In this document: positions 6,697-15,140 of the stretch, one piece after another
Layout: each line of letters opens with the position of its first letter
Position numbering within the stretch: position 1 is the first letter of the stretch
Assembly: GCA_022572335.1 (NCBI GenBank)
Contig: JACZWD010000014.1
Location: forward strand, 1 to 19,898
Direction: 5' to 3'
Source: Pseudomonadota bacterium
GTDB lineage: Bacteria > Pseudomonadota > Alphaproteobacteria > Rhodospirillales > 2-02-FULL-58-16
DNA: 19,898 bases
Notes under the pieces: model-generated
Database searches by the model: none
The model's input: the letters and a program-made list of their open reading frames with translations, nothing else
What the model was told of the DNA's origin: nothing
Translations under genes and position numbers: made by a program

Positions 6697-7818
6697 ATGA
6701 ATTCCTTGGGTTTCGATAAGGCGCCGGGCCGGACCCGCGTCGTCGTCGCCATGTCGGGCGGGGTCGACAGCTCGACCACCGCCGCCCTGCTCGACGAGCA
6801 GGGCTACCAGGTCATCGGCGTCACCTTGCAGCTGTACGACCACGGCCGGGCGGTGAAGAGCACCAGGTCGTGCTGCGCCGGCCAGGACATCTACGATGCC
6901 CGCCGGGTGGCGGACACGCTCGGCATTCCCCACTACGTGCTCGATTTCGAAAGCCGCTTTCGGGACGCGGTGATCGACGATTTCGCCGATTCCTACGTGC
7001 GCGGCGAGACCCCCGTCCCCTGCGTGCGCTGCAACCAGACGGTCAAGTTCCGCGACCTCCTGGCCATGGCGCGGGAGCTCGGCGCCGACGCCCTCGCCAC
7101 CGGCCATTACGTGCGCCGGGTGGCCGGCGGCGCGGGCGCGGAACTCCACCGCGCCGTCGACCCCGTGCGCGACCAGAGCTATTTCCTGTTCGCCACCACG
7201 CAAGAGCAGCTCGAATACCTGCGCTTCCCCCTGGGCGACATGGACAAGGCCCGGACCCGGGAGCTGGCCCGCCGCTTCGGGCTTGCCGTCGCCGACAAGG
7301 CCGACAGCCAGGACATCTGCTTCGTGCCCGAGGGCTCGTACGCCGACGTGGTCGGCCGGCTGCGCCCCGGCGCGTTCCGGGCCGGCGACATCGTCGACCT
7401 TCAGGGCCGCGTGCTCGGCCGCCACGACGGCATCATCCGCTTCACCATCGGCCAGCGCCGGGGCCTGGGCATCGCGGCGCCCGAGCCGCTCTACGTGGTG
7501 CGGCTGGAGCCCCGGGCCAACCGGGTCGTGGTCGGTCCGCGGGCGGCGCTCCTGCGCGACCGGGTCCGGGTGCGCGAGGTCAACTGGCTGGGGCCGGGCG
7601 ACCTGCCCGGCGGCGGGGTCAGGGCGGCGGTGAAGCTGCGCTCCACCCAGGCCCCGGCGGCGGCCACGGTGTACGGGCGCGAAGGCGACACGGCCGAGGT
7701 GGTCCTCGACGAGCCCGAGGCCGGCATCGCCGGCGGCCAGGCGTGCGTGTTCTACGACGGAGAGCGCGTCCTCGGCGGCGGCTGGATCACGCGGGAAGAC
7801 GAGGCCGAAGCGGCGTAA
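6697..7818 (+). CDS. mnmA: tRNA-specific 2-thiouridylase MnmA
   Basis: MnmA adenylates U34 of tRNA-Lys, -Glu and -Gln and inserts sulfur received by persulfide relay from IscS. The 373-residue protein has the ATP pyrophosphatase P-loop SGGVDSS (20-26), the GHYVR segment, and both catalytic cysteines: Cys112 in CVRCNQTVKF (E. coli Cys102 equivalent) and Cys208 in SQDICFVPEG (E. coli Cys199 equivalent). The central and C-terminal beta-barrel domains follow, with FTIGQRRGLG as a landmark. It looks complete. It closes the sulfur gene line, consistent with IscS being the donor, and one of its substrates is encoded in the same window (tRNA-Gln at 19279). It appears to have its own promoter. Confidence 0.97.
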   Translation: MNSLGFDKAPGRTRVVVAMSGGVDSSTTAALLDEQGYQVIGVTLQLYDHGRAVKSTRSCCAGQDIYDARRVADTLGIPHYVLDFESRFRDAVIDDFADSYVRGETPVPCVRCNQTVKFRDLLAMARELGADALATGHYVRRVAGGAGAELHRAVDPVRDQSYFLFATTQEQLEYLRFPLGDMDKARTRELARRFGLAVADKADSQDICFVPEGSYADVVGRLRPGAFRAGDIVDLQGRVLGRHDGIIRFTIGQRRGLGIAAPEPLYVVRLEPRANRVVVGPRAALLRDRVRVREVNWLGPGDLPGGGVRAAVKLRSTQAPAAATVYGREGDTAEVVLDEPEAGIAGGQACVFYDGERVLGGGWITREDEAEAA

Positions 7819-7854
7819 TTCCGGCTGCCGCCGGGCGGGATTGCCGAAAGAAGA

Positions 7855-8130
7855 ATAACCACAGAGCCCACAAAGACATTCACAGAGAAAACGGGATGCG
7901 GCGCATGGCGCCGCTTTTGATTTCCTCCGTGTTTCTTCCTCCGCGTCCCTCTGCGTCCTCGGCGTTTCAAATTTTAACGCGGAGGACGCAGAGGGACGCA
8001 GAGGATTTCCAAAAACAGGAAGCGCCGTCACGGCGCGGCTGCGAAGGCGGCGCGTAGCACCGATTTTGATTTCCTCTGTGTCTCTGTTCTCCGTGCTCTC
8101 TGTGTTCTCAGTGGTTCAAATCCAACGCCG
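7855..8130. repeat. dispersed CACAGAG/CTCTGTG-type repeat block between mnmA and the ABC exporter
   Basis: This non-coding stretch is built from two divergent units made of CACAGAG- and CTCTGTG-like words: ccacagagccc near 7860, ctccgtgtttcttcctccg near 7925, and cctctgtgtctctgttctcc near 8074. The right edge (8103-8130) reads tgttctcagtggttcaaatc followed by caacgccg. It matches 24 of 28 positions at 15080-15107, so the family is dispersed. Its composition is lower in GC than the flanking genes. The block fills the 364-nt gap between the convergent mnmA and exporter genes, and I see no gene in it. Confidence 0.7.
7938..8004. repeat. long inverted repeat (23-bp stem) inside the repeat block
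   Basis: Positions 7938-7960 pair with 7982-8004 with one mismatch, which would be a G-U wobble in one of the two RNA orientations. Inside the loop, GCGTT (7962-7966) pairs with AACGC (7976-7980), leaving an AT-rich apical loop. The structure sits between convergent genes and could slow or end transcription from either side. No T-tract follows, so it is not a canonical intrinsic terminator. Confidence 0.65.
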
Positions 8131-8182
8131 GTGGGCCGGCCATTCCATTAGACACATGGGGCAGGGTCGTTTGTGCCGAGTG

Positions 8183-10051
8183 CTACTCCGCCGGCGCCGT
8201 GGCCTCCGCGCCCGTGTCGGGCGCCTCGCCGGTGCGTTCCAGGGCTTCCAGCGCCTTCGCCGCCTCCTGCTGGCGCGCCCACATGTCGGCGTAGCCGCCC
8301 CTGGCCGCGAGCAGTTGGGCGTGGCCGCCGCGTTCGACGATGCGCCCCTGGTCCAGGACCACGATCTCGTCGGCGTCGACCACCGTGGACAGCCGATGGG
8401 CGATGATCAGCGTCGTGCGGTCGGCCGAGACGGCGTTCAGGGAATCCTGGATCTCCCTCTCGGTGCGGGAATCGAGCGCCGAAGTGGCCTCGTCGAAGAG
8501 CAGGATGGACGGTTCTTTAAGGATGGTGCGGGCGATGGCGACGCGCTGTTTCTCGCCGCCCGAGAGCTTGAGGCCGCGCTCGCCGACCGCCGTCTGGTAG
8601 CCGTCGGGCAGGCCCATGACGAAATCGTGGACGCGGGCCAGCCGCGCCGCTTCCTCCACCTCCGCCGGGCTCGCCGCCGGGTTGCCGTAGGCGATGTTGT
8701 AATAGATGGTGTCGTTGAACAGCACCGTGTCCTGGGGGACCATGCCGATGGCGGCGCGCAAGGACTGTTGCGTCACCTGGCGGATGTCCTGGCCGTCGAT
8801 GAGCACGCGGCCCGCATCGACGTCGTAGAAGCGGAACAGGATGCGCGAGATCGTCGACTTGCCCGCGCCGCTGGGGCCGACGATGGCCAGGGTCTTGCCG
8901 GCGGGCACCGTGAACGAGACGCCCTTGAGCACGGGGCGCCGGGGATCGTAGCTGAACGAGACGTCGTCGAATTCCACCCGGCCGCCGTCGATGCGGAGCG
9001 CTCCGGCGTCCGCCGCGTCGCCGATCTCGGGCGCCTCGCCGAGCAGCGCGAACATGGCCTCCATGTCGGTGAGCGAGCGCTTGATCTCGCGGTAGACGAA
9101 GCCGAGGAAGTTGAGCGGCAGGTAGAGCTGGATCAGGTACGCGTTGACCAGCACGAAGTCGCCGATGGTCATGGCGCCGGCGGCGACGCCGCTGCCGGCC
9201 ATGATCATGACCGCGGTGAGGCCGGCGGCGATGATGCCCCCCTGGCCGATGTTCAACAGCGTCAGCGAAGTCCTGCTCTTCACCGCGGCCTGCTCGTAGC
9301 CCTTGAGCGCCACGTCGAAGCGCCGCGCCTCGTGGTCCTCGTTGCCGAAGTACTTGACGGTCTCGAAGTTGAGCAGGCTGTCGATGGCCTTGGTGCTGGC
9401 CTCGCTGTCGTTCTCGTTCATGGTCCGGCGGAACTTGGTGCGCCACTCGGTGACGGCCAGCGTCCACGCGATGTAGCCGCCGATGGTGACCAGGGTGACC
9501 AGGGCGAACCACACGGTATAAAGCGCCCACAGCACGCCGCAGACGAGCAGGATCTCCAAGAGGGTGGGGAGGATGTTGAAGACCATGAAGGCGAGCACGA
9601 ACTCGATGCCCTTGGTGCCGCGCTCGATGGCCCGGCTGACGCCGCCGGTCTTGCGGTCCATATGGAAGCGCAGGGACAACCGGTGCAGGTGCTGGAACGC
9701 ACTCAGCCCGGCCAGGCGGATGGAGCGCTGGGCGACCTTGGCGAACACCGCGTCGCGGACCTCGCCGAAGGCCTGGGCCATGACCCGGGTCAGGCCGTAG
9801 GCGACGAGCAGGCCGACGGGCACGGCCAGCACCGCCCCGGTCTCCGCCGACAGCGCGTCGACCGCGTACTTGTAGAAGATCGGCACCACCACGTTGGTGC
9901 CCTTGGCCAGCACCAGAAGGCCGAGCGCGATGACCACGCGCACGCGCATCTCCAACGCCCCCGCCGGCCACAGATAGGGCAGCAGGGCGCGGATGGTCTT
10001 CAAATCGTTGCGCGGGCCGATGGCGCCCGGCCCCGGCTCTCTGCTTTGCAT
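8183..10051 (-). CDS. Atm1/ABCB7-type ABC exporter (half transporter)
   Basis: This is a 622-residue half transporter of the Atm1/HMT1 family, with a six-helix membrane domain followed by an ATPase domain. ATPase motifs are Walker A GPSGAGKST (392-400), Q-loop Gln440, signature LSGGE (496-500), Walker B ILLFDE (516-521) and H-loop His552. The stretch around residues 213-240 (NENDSEASTKAIDSLLNFET and KYFGNEDHE) is characteristic of Atm1 and contributes to its glutathione-binding cavity. Family members export glutathione persulfide, GSSG or metal-thiolate species and support Fe-S homeostasis. ATG 10051 was chosen because GGGAGG lies just upstream; an in-frame ATG at 10165 would add 38 poorly conserved residues. 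A TATATA box at 10136-10141 may be its -10 element, but its -35 match is weak. Confidence 0.92.
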   Translation of the reverse strand: MQSREPGPGAIGPRNDLKTIRALLPYLWPAGALEMRVRVVIALGLLVLAKGTNVVVPIFYKYAVDALSAETGAVLAVPVGLLVAYGLTRVMAQAFGEVRDAVFAKVAQRSIRLAGLSAFQHLHRLSLRFHMDRKTGGVSRAIERGTKGIEFVLAFMVFNILPTLLEILLVCGVLWALYTVWFALVTLVTIGGYIAWTLAVTEWRTKFRRTMNENDSEASTKAIDSLLNFETVKYFGNEDHEARRFDVALKGYEQAAVKSRTSLTLLNIGQGGIIAAGLTAVMIMAGSGVAAGAMTIGDFVLVNAYLIQLYLPLNFLGFVYREIKRSLTDMEAMFALLGEAPEIGDAADAGALRIDGGRVEFDDVSFSYDPRRPVLKGVSFTVPAGKTLAIVGPSGAGKSTISRILFRFYDVDAGRVLIDGQDIRQVTQQSLRAAIGMVPQDTVLFNDTIYYNIAYGNPAASPAEVEEAARLARVHDFVMGLPDGYQTAVGERGLKLSGGEKQRVAIARTILKEPSILLFDEATSALDSRTEREIQDSLNAVSADRTTLIIAHRLSTVVDADEIVVLDQGRIVERGGHAQLLAARGGYADMWARQQEAAKALEALERTGEAPDTGAEATAPAE

Positions 10052-10204
10052 GGTCCTCCCGGTCGCTTCAGGATCAGCGCACGACTTGGCCCGTGCCCCG
10101 CGGGCCGGGCGCCCGATCCCTCCATACAGGCCCTCTATATAGGATCGCCCGCGCCCGGCCGCCATGCGGGGGCTTTAAGCAAGGGTTATTCGCGCGTTCC
10201 TCCT

Positions 10205-10438
10205 TCACGGCTCCCAGCCGGCGAACTCGTCGGCTGGCAGGGGCTCGAAGAAGGCATCGCCGACGCGCGCTCGGCCGCGCATGGCCCCGAAGACGCGGCG
10301 CCGGCCCGTCCCGGCCACGGGCACGAGCCGCGCCACCGGCTCCTTGCCGCGGACGATGACGATCTCCTCTCCGGCCTGGGCGCGCCGGATCAGTTTCGAA
10401 AGCTGGGTCTTGGCGGCATGAATGGTCACCCGGATCAC
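10205..10438 (-). CDS. Phd/YefM-family antitoxin without a visible toxin
   Basis: This 77-residue protein has the prevent-host-death pattern: an N-terminal beta-alpha DNA-binding segment VTIHAAKTQLSKLIRRAQAG, the EEIVIVRGKEPVARLVPV strand pair, and a C-terminal FFEPLPADEFAGWEP tail that would bind a PIN-domain toxin (VapC-like). The start is GTG at 10438 with GGAGGG seven bases upstream. In typical loci the toxin gene overlaps or directly follows the antitoxin stop. Here the 150 nt downstream contain no PIN-like frame before the exporter start, so the antitoxin is an orphan or the toxin has been lost. A perfect palindrome upstream is probably its own operator. Counterparts are abundant in alphaproteobacteria. 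Confidence 0.85.
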   Translation of the reverse strand: MIRVTIHAAKTQLSKLIRRAQAGEEIVIVRGKEPVARLVPVAGTGRRRVFGAMRGRARVGDAFFEPLPADEFAGWEP

Positions 10439-10460
10439 GGCCGGCCCTCCGGAATCGCAT

Positions 10461-10487
10461 TTAGCTAAGCTAAGTTAGCTTAGCTAA
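10461..10487. promoter_or_regulatory. 27-bp perfect palindrome, likely antitoxin operator
   Basis: TTAGCTAAGCTAA (10461-10473), a central G, then TTAGCTTAGCTAA (10475-10487) form a perfect 13-bp inverted repeat. TTAGCTAA is itself repeated within it. It lies 23 bp upstream of the antitoxin GTG and in the gap after guaA. AT-rich palindromes in this position are typical autoregulatory sites of Phd/YefM antitoxins. It might also form a hairpin at the end of the guaA transcript. Confidence 0.7.
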
Positions 10488-10520
10488 GACCCGGCGGGCC
10501 GTCGACCGGACGCCCCCGCC

Positions 10521-12071
10521 TCACTCCCACTCGATCGTCCCCGGCGGCTTCGAGGTCACGTCGTAGACCACCCGGTTGATGCCCTTGACCTCGTTGATGA
10601 TGCGGCCCGCGACGCGGCCCAGGAACTCGTGGTCGAAGGCGTAGTAATCGGCGGTCATGCCGTCGGTCGACGTGACGGCGCGTAAGCAGCACACGAAATC
10701 GTAGGTGCGCGCGTCCCCCATGACGCCCACGGATTGGACCGGCAGCAGCACGGCGAAGGCCTGCCAGATGGATTCGTACAGGCGCGCGGCGCGGATCTCG
10801 TCGATGTAGATGGCGTCGGCCCGGCGCAGGATGTCCAGCTTCTCCGCCGTCACCGCGCCGGGGATGCGGATGGCCAGCCCCGGCCCGGGAAAGGGATGGC
10901 GGCCGACGATGCGCTCGGGCAGGCCGAGCTCGCGCCCGAGCGCCCGCACCTCGTCCTTGAACAGCTCGCGCAGGGGTTCGACGAGCTTGAGTTTCATGCG
11001 TTCGGGCAGGCCGCCGACGTTGTGGTGGGACTTGATGACGGCGCTCGGCCCGCCGGCGAAGGAGACGGATTCGATGACGTCCGGGTACAGCGTCCCCTGG
11101 GCCAGGAAGTCGGCGCCGCCGGCCTTTTCCGCCTCGTCCTCGAAGACGTCGATGAAGGTGGCGCCGATGCGCTTGCGTTTCTCTTCCGGGTCGGTCACGC
11201 CTTTCAGCGCGCCCAGGAACAGGGCCGCCGCGTCCCGGCGGACGAGGGGGATGTTGTAGTGGTCGCGGAACAGGCGCGTCACCTCGTCGGCCTCGTCCAG
11301 GCGCAACAGCCCGTTGTCGACGAACACGCACTGGAGCTGCGCGCCCACGGCCTCGTGCAGCAGCATGGCGACGACCGCGGAATCGACGCCGCCGGAAAGG
11401 CCGCAGATGACCCGCCCCTGGCCCACCTGGGCGCGCACCTTGGCGATCCCGGCGTCGCGGAAGGCGGCCATGGTCCAGTCGCCGCGGCACCCCGCCACCC
11501 CGTGGGTGAAGTTCCTGAGCAACTGGGCGCCGTGGGGCGTGTGCACGACCTCGGGGTGGAACATGACGCCGTAGAAGCGCCGCTTGTCGTCGGCGATGAC
11601 GGCGAAGGGCGCGCCCTCGGAGACGGCGACGGCGCGGAAGCCTTTGGGGATCTCGATGACCCGGTCGCCGTGGCTCATCCACACCTGTTCACGGCCGCCC
11701 TTGTGCCAGACGCCGTCGAACAGGCCGCAGTCGCCGGTCACGTCGACGGTGGCGCGGCCGAACTCCCGGTGCTCCGAGGCCGCCACCCGGCCGCCCAGTT
11801 GCGCGACCATGGTCTGCTGGCCGTAGCAGATGCCGAGCACCGGCACCCCCATGGCGAACAGCGCGTCCGGCGCCCGGGGCGTCTCGCCCTCGGTGACCGA
11901 GGCCGGCCCGCCCGACAGGATCACGGCGCGCGCCCCGAAACGGCTGAGGAACTCCCCGGTCACCGTGTTGAAGGGGTGGATCTCGCAGTAGACGCCGCTC
12001 TCGCGCACCCGCCGCGCGATGAGCTGGGTGACTTGCGATCCGAAGTCGACGATGAGGACGCGGTCGGTCAT
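10521..12071 (-). CDS. guaA: GMP synthase (glutamine-hydrolysing)
   Basis: GuaA aminates XMP to GMP using ATP and ammonia from glutamine, the last step of GMP synthesis. The 516-residue protein has an N-terminal class I glutamine amidotransferase domain with the triad Cys82 (GICYGQQ), His172 and Glu174 (FHPEVVH). An ATP pyrophosphatase domain with the P-loop SGGVDS (226-231) follows, and then the dimerisation domain. It ends in the invariant PPGTIEWE. All elements are intact and the length is normal. It is transcribed in the same direction as guaB, but more than 3 kb separates the two, so they are not one simple operon. The antitoxin operator lies just downstream. Confidence 0.98.
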   Translation of the reverse strand: MTDRVLIVDFGSQVTQLIARRVRESGVYCEIHPFNTVTGEFLSRFGARAVILSGGPASVTEGETPRAPDALFAMGVPVLGICYGQQTMVAQLGGRVAASEHREFGRATVDVTGDCGLFDGVWHKGGREQVWMSHGDRVIEIPKGFRAVAVSEGAPFAVIADDKRRFYGVMFHPEVVHTPHGAQLLRNFTHGVAGCRGDWTMAAFRDAGIAKVRAQVGQGRVICGLSGGVDSAVVAMLLHEAVGAQLQCVFVDNGLLRLDEADEVTRLFRDHYNIPLVRRDAAALFLGALKGVTDPEEKRKRIGATFIDVFEDEAEKAGGADFLAQGTLYPDVIESVSFAGGPSAVIKSHHNVGGLPERMKLKLVEPLRELFKDEVRALGRELGLPERIVGRHPFPGPGLAIRIPGAVTAEKLDILRRADAIYIDEIRAARLYESIWQAFAVLLPVQSVGVMGDARTYDFVCCLRAVTSTDGMTADYYAFDHEFLGRVAGRIINEVKGINRVVYDVTSKPPGTIEWE

Positions 12072-12106
12072 GGGGCCGGCTTCATGGCGGTAAACGTGGG
12101 GGCCGG

Positions 12107-12136
12107 ACGATACCCCATCGCCCGGCCCCGCACCAA
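12107..12136 (-). promoter_or_regulatory. candidate guaA promoter
   Basis: On the minus strand TTGGTG (12136-12131) and TATCGT (12112-12107) are spaced by 18 bp, placing a start site about 30 nt before the guaA ATG at 12071. The match is moderate. It lies in the 85-nt gap after thiC, so readthrough from thiC is the alternative. Confidence 0.35.
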
Positions 12137-12156
12137 CGCCGAATTTTGCCCGCCGC

Positions 12157-13992
<1,836 letters not shown>

Positions 13993-13996
13993 CGAA

Positions 13997-14031
13997 GGAT
14001 CTCCTGTTGCGGCAAGCACGTAAGGAGACCC
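13997..14031 (-). promoter_or_regulatory. Shine-Dalgarno-sequestering hairpin of the thiC leader
   Basis: In the RNA, GGGTCTCCT (14031-14023) can pair with AGGAGATCC (14005-13997), a 9-bp helix with one G-U pair and a 17-nt loop. The second strand contains the thiC ribosome binding site AGGAG. When the helix forms, initiation at ATG 13992 should be blocked. It lies between the TPP aptamer and the start codon, the position of an expression platform. Confidence 0.6.
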
Positions 14032-14078
14032 GGGGAATGCTTAGGTTTTCCGGAAGCGCCGTGGACTGCGTCGGCACG

Positions 14079-14196
14079 TCCCTGTCCCTTCGCCGGCATG
14101 ACCCGGATCAGGTTCGAAGGGTAACCGCGTTGCGCGCGCGTCGTTCCGTCCCGGCGCCGGCGGTGTCTCAGCCCCCTATCGGGGCTCCCCTGGGAA
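14079..14196 (-). ncRNA. TPP riboswitch (THI box)
   Basis: Reading the minus strand, the conserved aptamer elements occur in order: AGGGGAGCCC, then GGGGCTGAGAC with the CTGAGA core (14171-14166), an extended variable arm, and ACCCTTCGAACCTGATCCGG followed by GTCATGCCGGCGAAGGGA. A short P1 helix can close with TCCC near 14195 and GGGA near 14079. This is the standard THI box in front of thiC. Binding of thiamine pyrophosphate would reduce thiC expression. Confidence 0.95.
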
Positions 14197-14203
14197 CGCC
14201 CTT

Positions 14204-14232
14204 AATGTTGTCCCTTCTGCGTGGTCCGTCAA
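14204..14232 (-). promoter_or_regulatory. weak candidate thiC promoter
   Basis: On the minus strand TTGACG (14232-14227) is a good -35 match. With 17-bp spacing the -10 would be AACATT (14209-14204), which matches only half of the consensus. It lies directly upstream of the TPP aptamer, where the promoter is expected. Confidence 0.3.
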
Positions 14233-14356
14233 GGGAGTGCTTTCCGCCCCCGGCGGCGGCGGCGCGGCGCGCGGCGGCTCTCCGTTTCCACGGCCGACGT
14301 TTGGTCCGGGAGTTCCGTCTAGGATCCGTTTCCCTGCGCGGCGCCGCGGCATGTGC

Positions 14357-14647
14357 TCAGCCGGTCGGCTCGTCAGGCCACGTCTGGGCGCCGTGGAGCA
14401 CGGCGATGATCTCGACGTCTTGATCGCGTACGGTGTAGGGTACGATGAACGGTGTCCCGCTGATCACCAGTTCGCGGGTGCCCGGCAGACGCCCCGGCCG
14501 TCCCATCGACGGATGCCGCGCCAGGTTTTGCACCGCCTGCAGGATCGCCTTGGCGACGGTGGCCGCGGCGGCCGGATTCCGCCGGGCGATGGTGGAACGG
14601 ACGTGCTTGAGGTCGTCACGGGCGGTCGGCGACCAGATGATCCTCAT
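14357..14647 (-). CDS. RelE/ParE-family toxin
   Basis: The 96-residue protein has the ParE pattern: MRIIWSPTARDDLKHVRSTI at the N-terminus, two helices, then the beta sheet with RELVISGTPFIVPYTV and VEIIAVLHGAQTWP. Toxins of this fold either poison gyrase (ParE) or cleave mRNA (RelE); the ending with LHGAQ.WP is more like ParE. I chose ATG 14647 because it overlaps the antitoxin stop by four bases (ATGA), which implies translational coupling. Longer starts up to 14692 would lie inside the antitoxin gene. The gene is intact and lies between the thiC leader and its antitoxin gene. Confidence 0.88.
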   Translation of the reverse strand: MRIIWSPTARDDLKHVRSTIARRNPAAAATVAKAILQAVQNLARHPSMGRPGRLPGTRELVISGTPFIVPYTVRDQDVEIIAVLHGAQTWPDEPTG

Positions 14648-14907
14648 CGAGGCCGGTTTCGCTCCTGGTCCGTTCCCCACGTGGCCAGCCATTCGGCGAC
14701 GTCTTCATGGGGGATTCCCTCGCCGCGGCGGAGCTCGTTCAGCCCCTTTTCGATATGGGCGGTCTGCCACGACTGGGCGTCGAGGTACACGTCCAACGCC
14801 TGTTCCAGCAGCCATGATTTGGCGCGGTCCGTGGCCCGGGAAAGGACCTCAAGCCGCTGCGCCTTTTCCCGCGAAGTGCGGAAGGACAATGATACCGACC
14901 GGGGCAT
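14644..14907 (-). CDS. ribbon-helix-helix antitoxin (CopG/ParD-like)
   Basis: The 87-residue protein begins MPRSVSLSFRTSREKAQRLE, a beta strand followed by the first helix of a ribbon-helix-helix DNA-binding fold. The second helix and a C-terminal toxin-binding tail (HIEKGLNELRRGEGIPHEDV) follow. GAGG lies seven bases before ATG 14907. Its stop overlaps the toxin start, giving the standard antitoxin-toxin order. Upstream is a near-consensus promoter in AT-rich DNA, probably autoregulated. The specific subfamily is uncertain. Confidence 0.86.
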   Translation of the reverse strand: MPRSVSLSFRTSREKAQRLEVLSRATDRAKSWLLEQALDVYLDAQSWQTAHIEKGLNELRRGEGIPHEDVAEWLATWGTDQERNRPR

Positions 14908-14934
14908 CCCGCATCCTCTGTCTACTATGAATAT

Positions 14935-14963
14935 AATGTATGCAACGCATCCAGAATGGTCAA
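14935..14963 (-). promoter_or_regulatory. promoter of the ParE-type toxin-antitoxin module
   Basis: On the minus strand TTGACC (14963-14958) and TACATT (14940-14935) are spaced by 17 bp. The start site would fall about 20 nt before the antitoxin ATG. The surrounding DNA is clearly richer in A and T than the chromosome around it. Confidence 0.6.
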
Positions 14964-15023
14964 GGGATTGAATGTATCCGTTGCCGGGAACGCCGAGGCT
15001 TTGCAAAAAAAATGCGCTGTCGC

Positions 15024-15107
15024 GAGGCGGCCGCGAAGGCGCGACGCGCACCGGCAAAGCGCGGAAATTCCTTTCTCCGTGTTCCCGGTGGTTCAACCCC
15101 AACGCCG
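15024..15107. repeat. degenerate copy of the dispersed repeat
   Basis: Positions 15080-15107 match 8103-8130 at 24 of 28 bases. Upstream, a segment with gcgaaggcg and gcgcaccg, followed by an ATTCCTTTCTCCGTG stretch, resembles 8037-8082 loosely. It lies between the toxin-antitoxin promoter and the end of guaB, again in a position without genes. Confidence 0.55.
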
Positions 15108-15140
15108 CCCCCCGGCGGCTCATACCAAGGAGCGCTGGTC

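Noticed and set aside
8066..10468. An 800-codon open frame on the plus strand opposite the ABC exporter
   Set aside because: It is a mirror of the exporter gene in GC-rich DNA; its translation is low-complexity (many D, G, H, R) and has no domain, while the minus strand encodes a complete ABC exporter.
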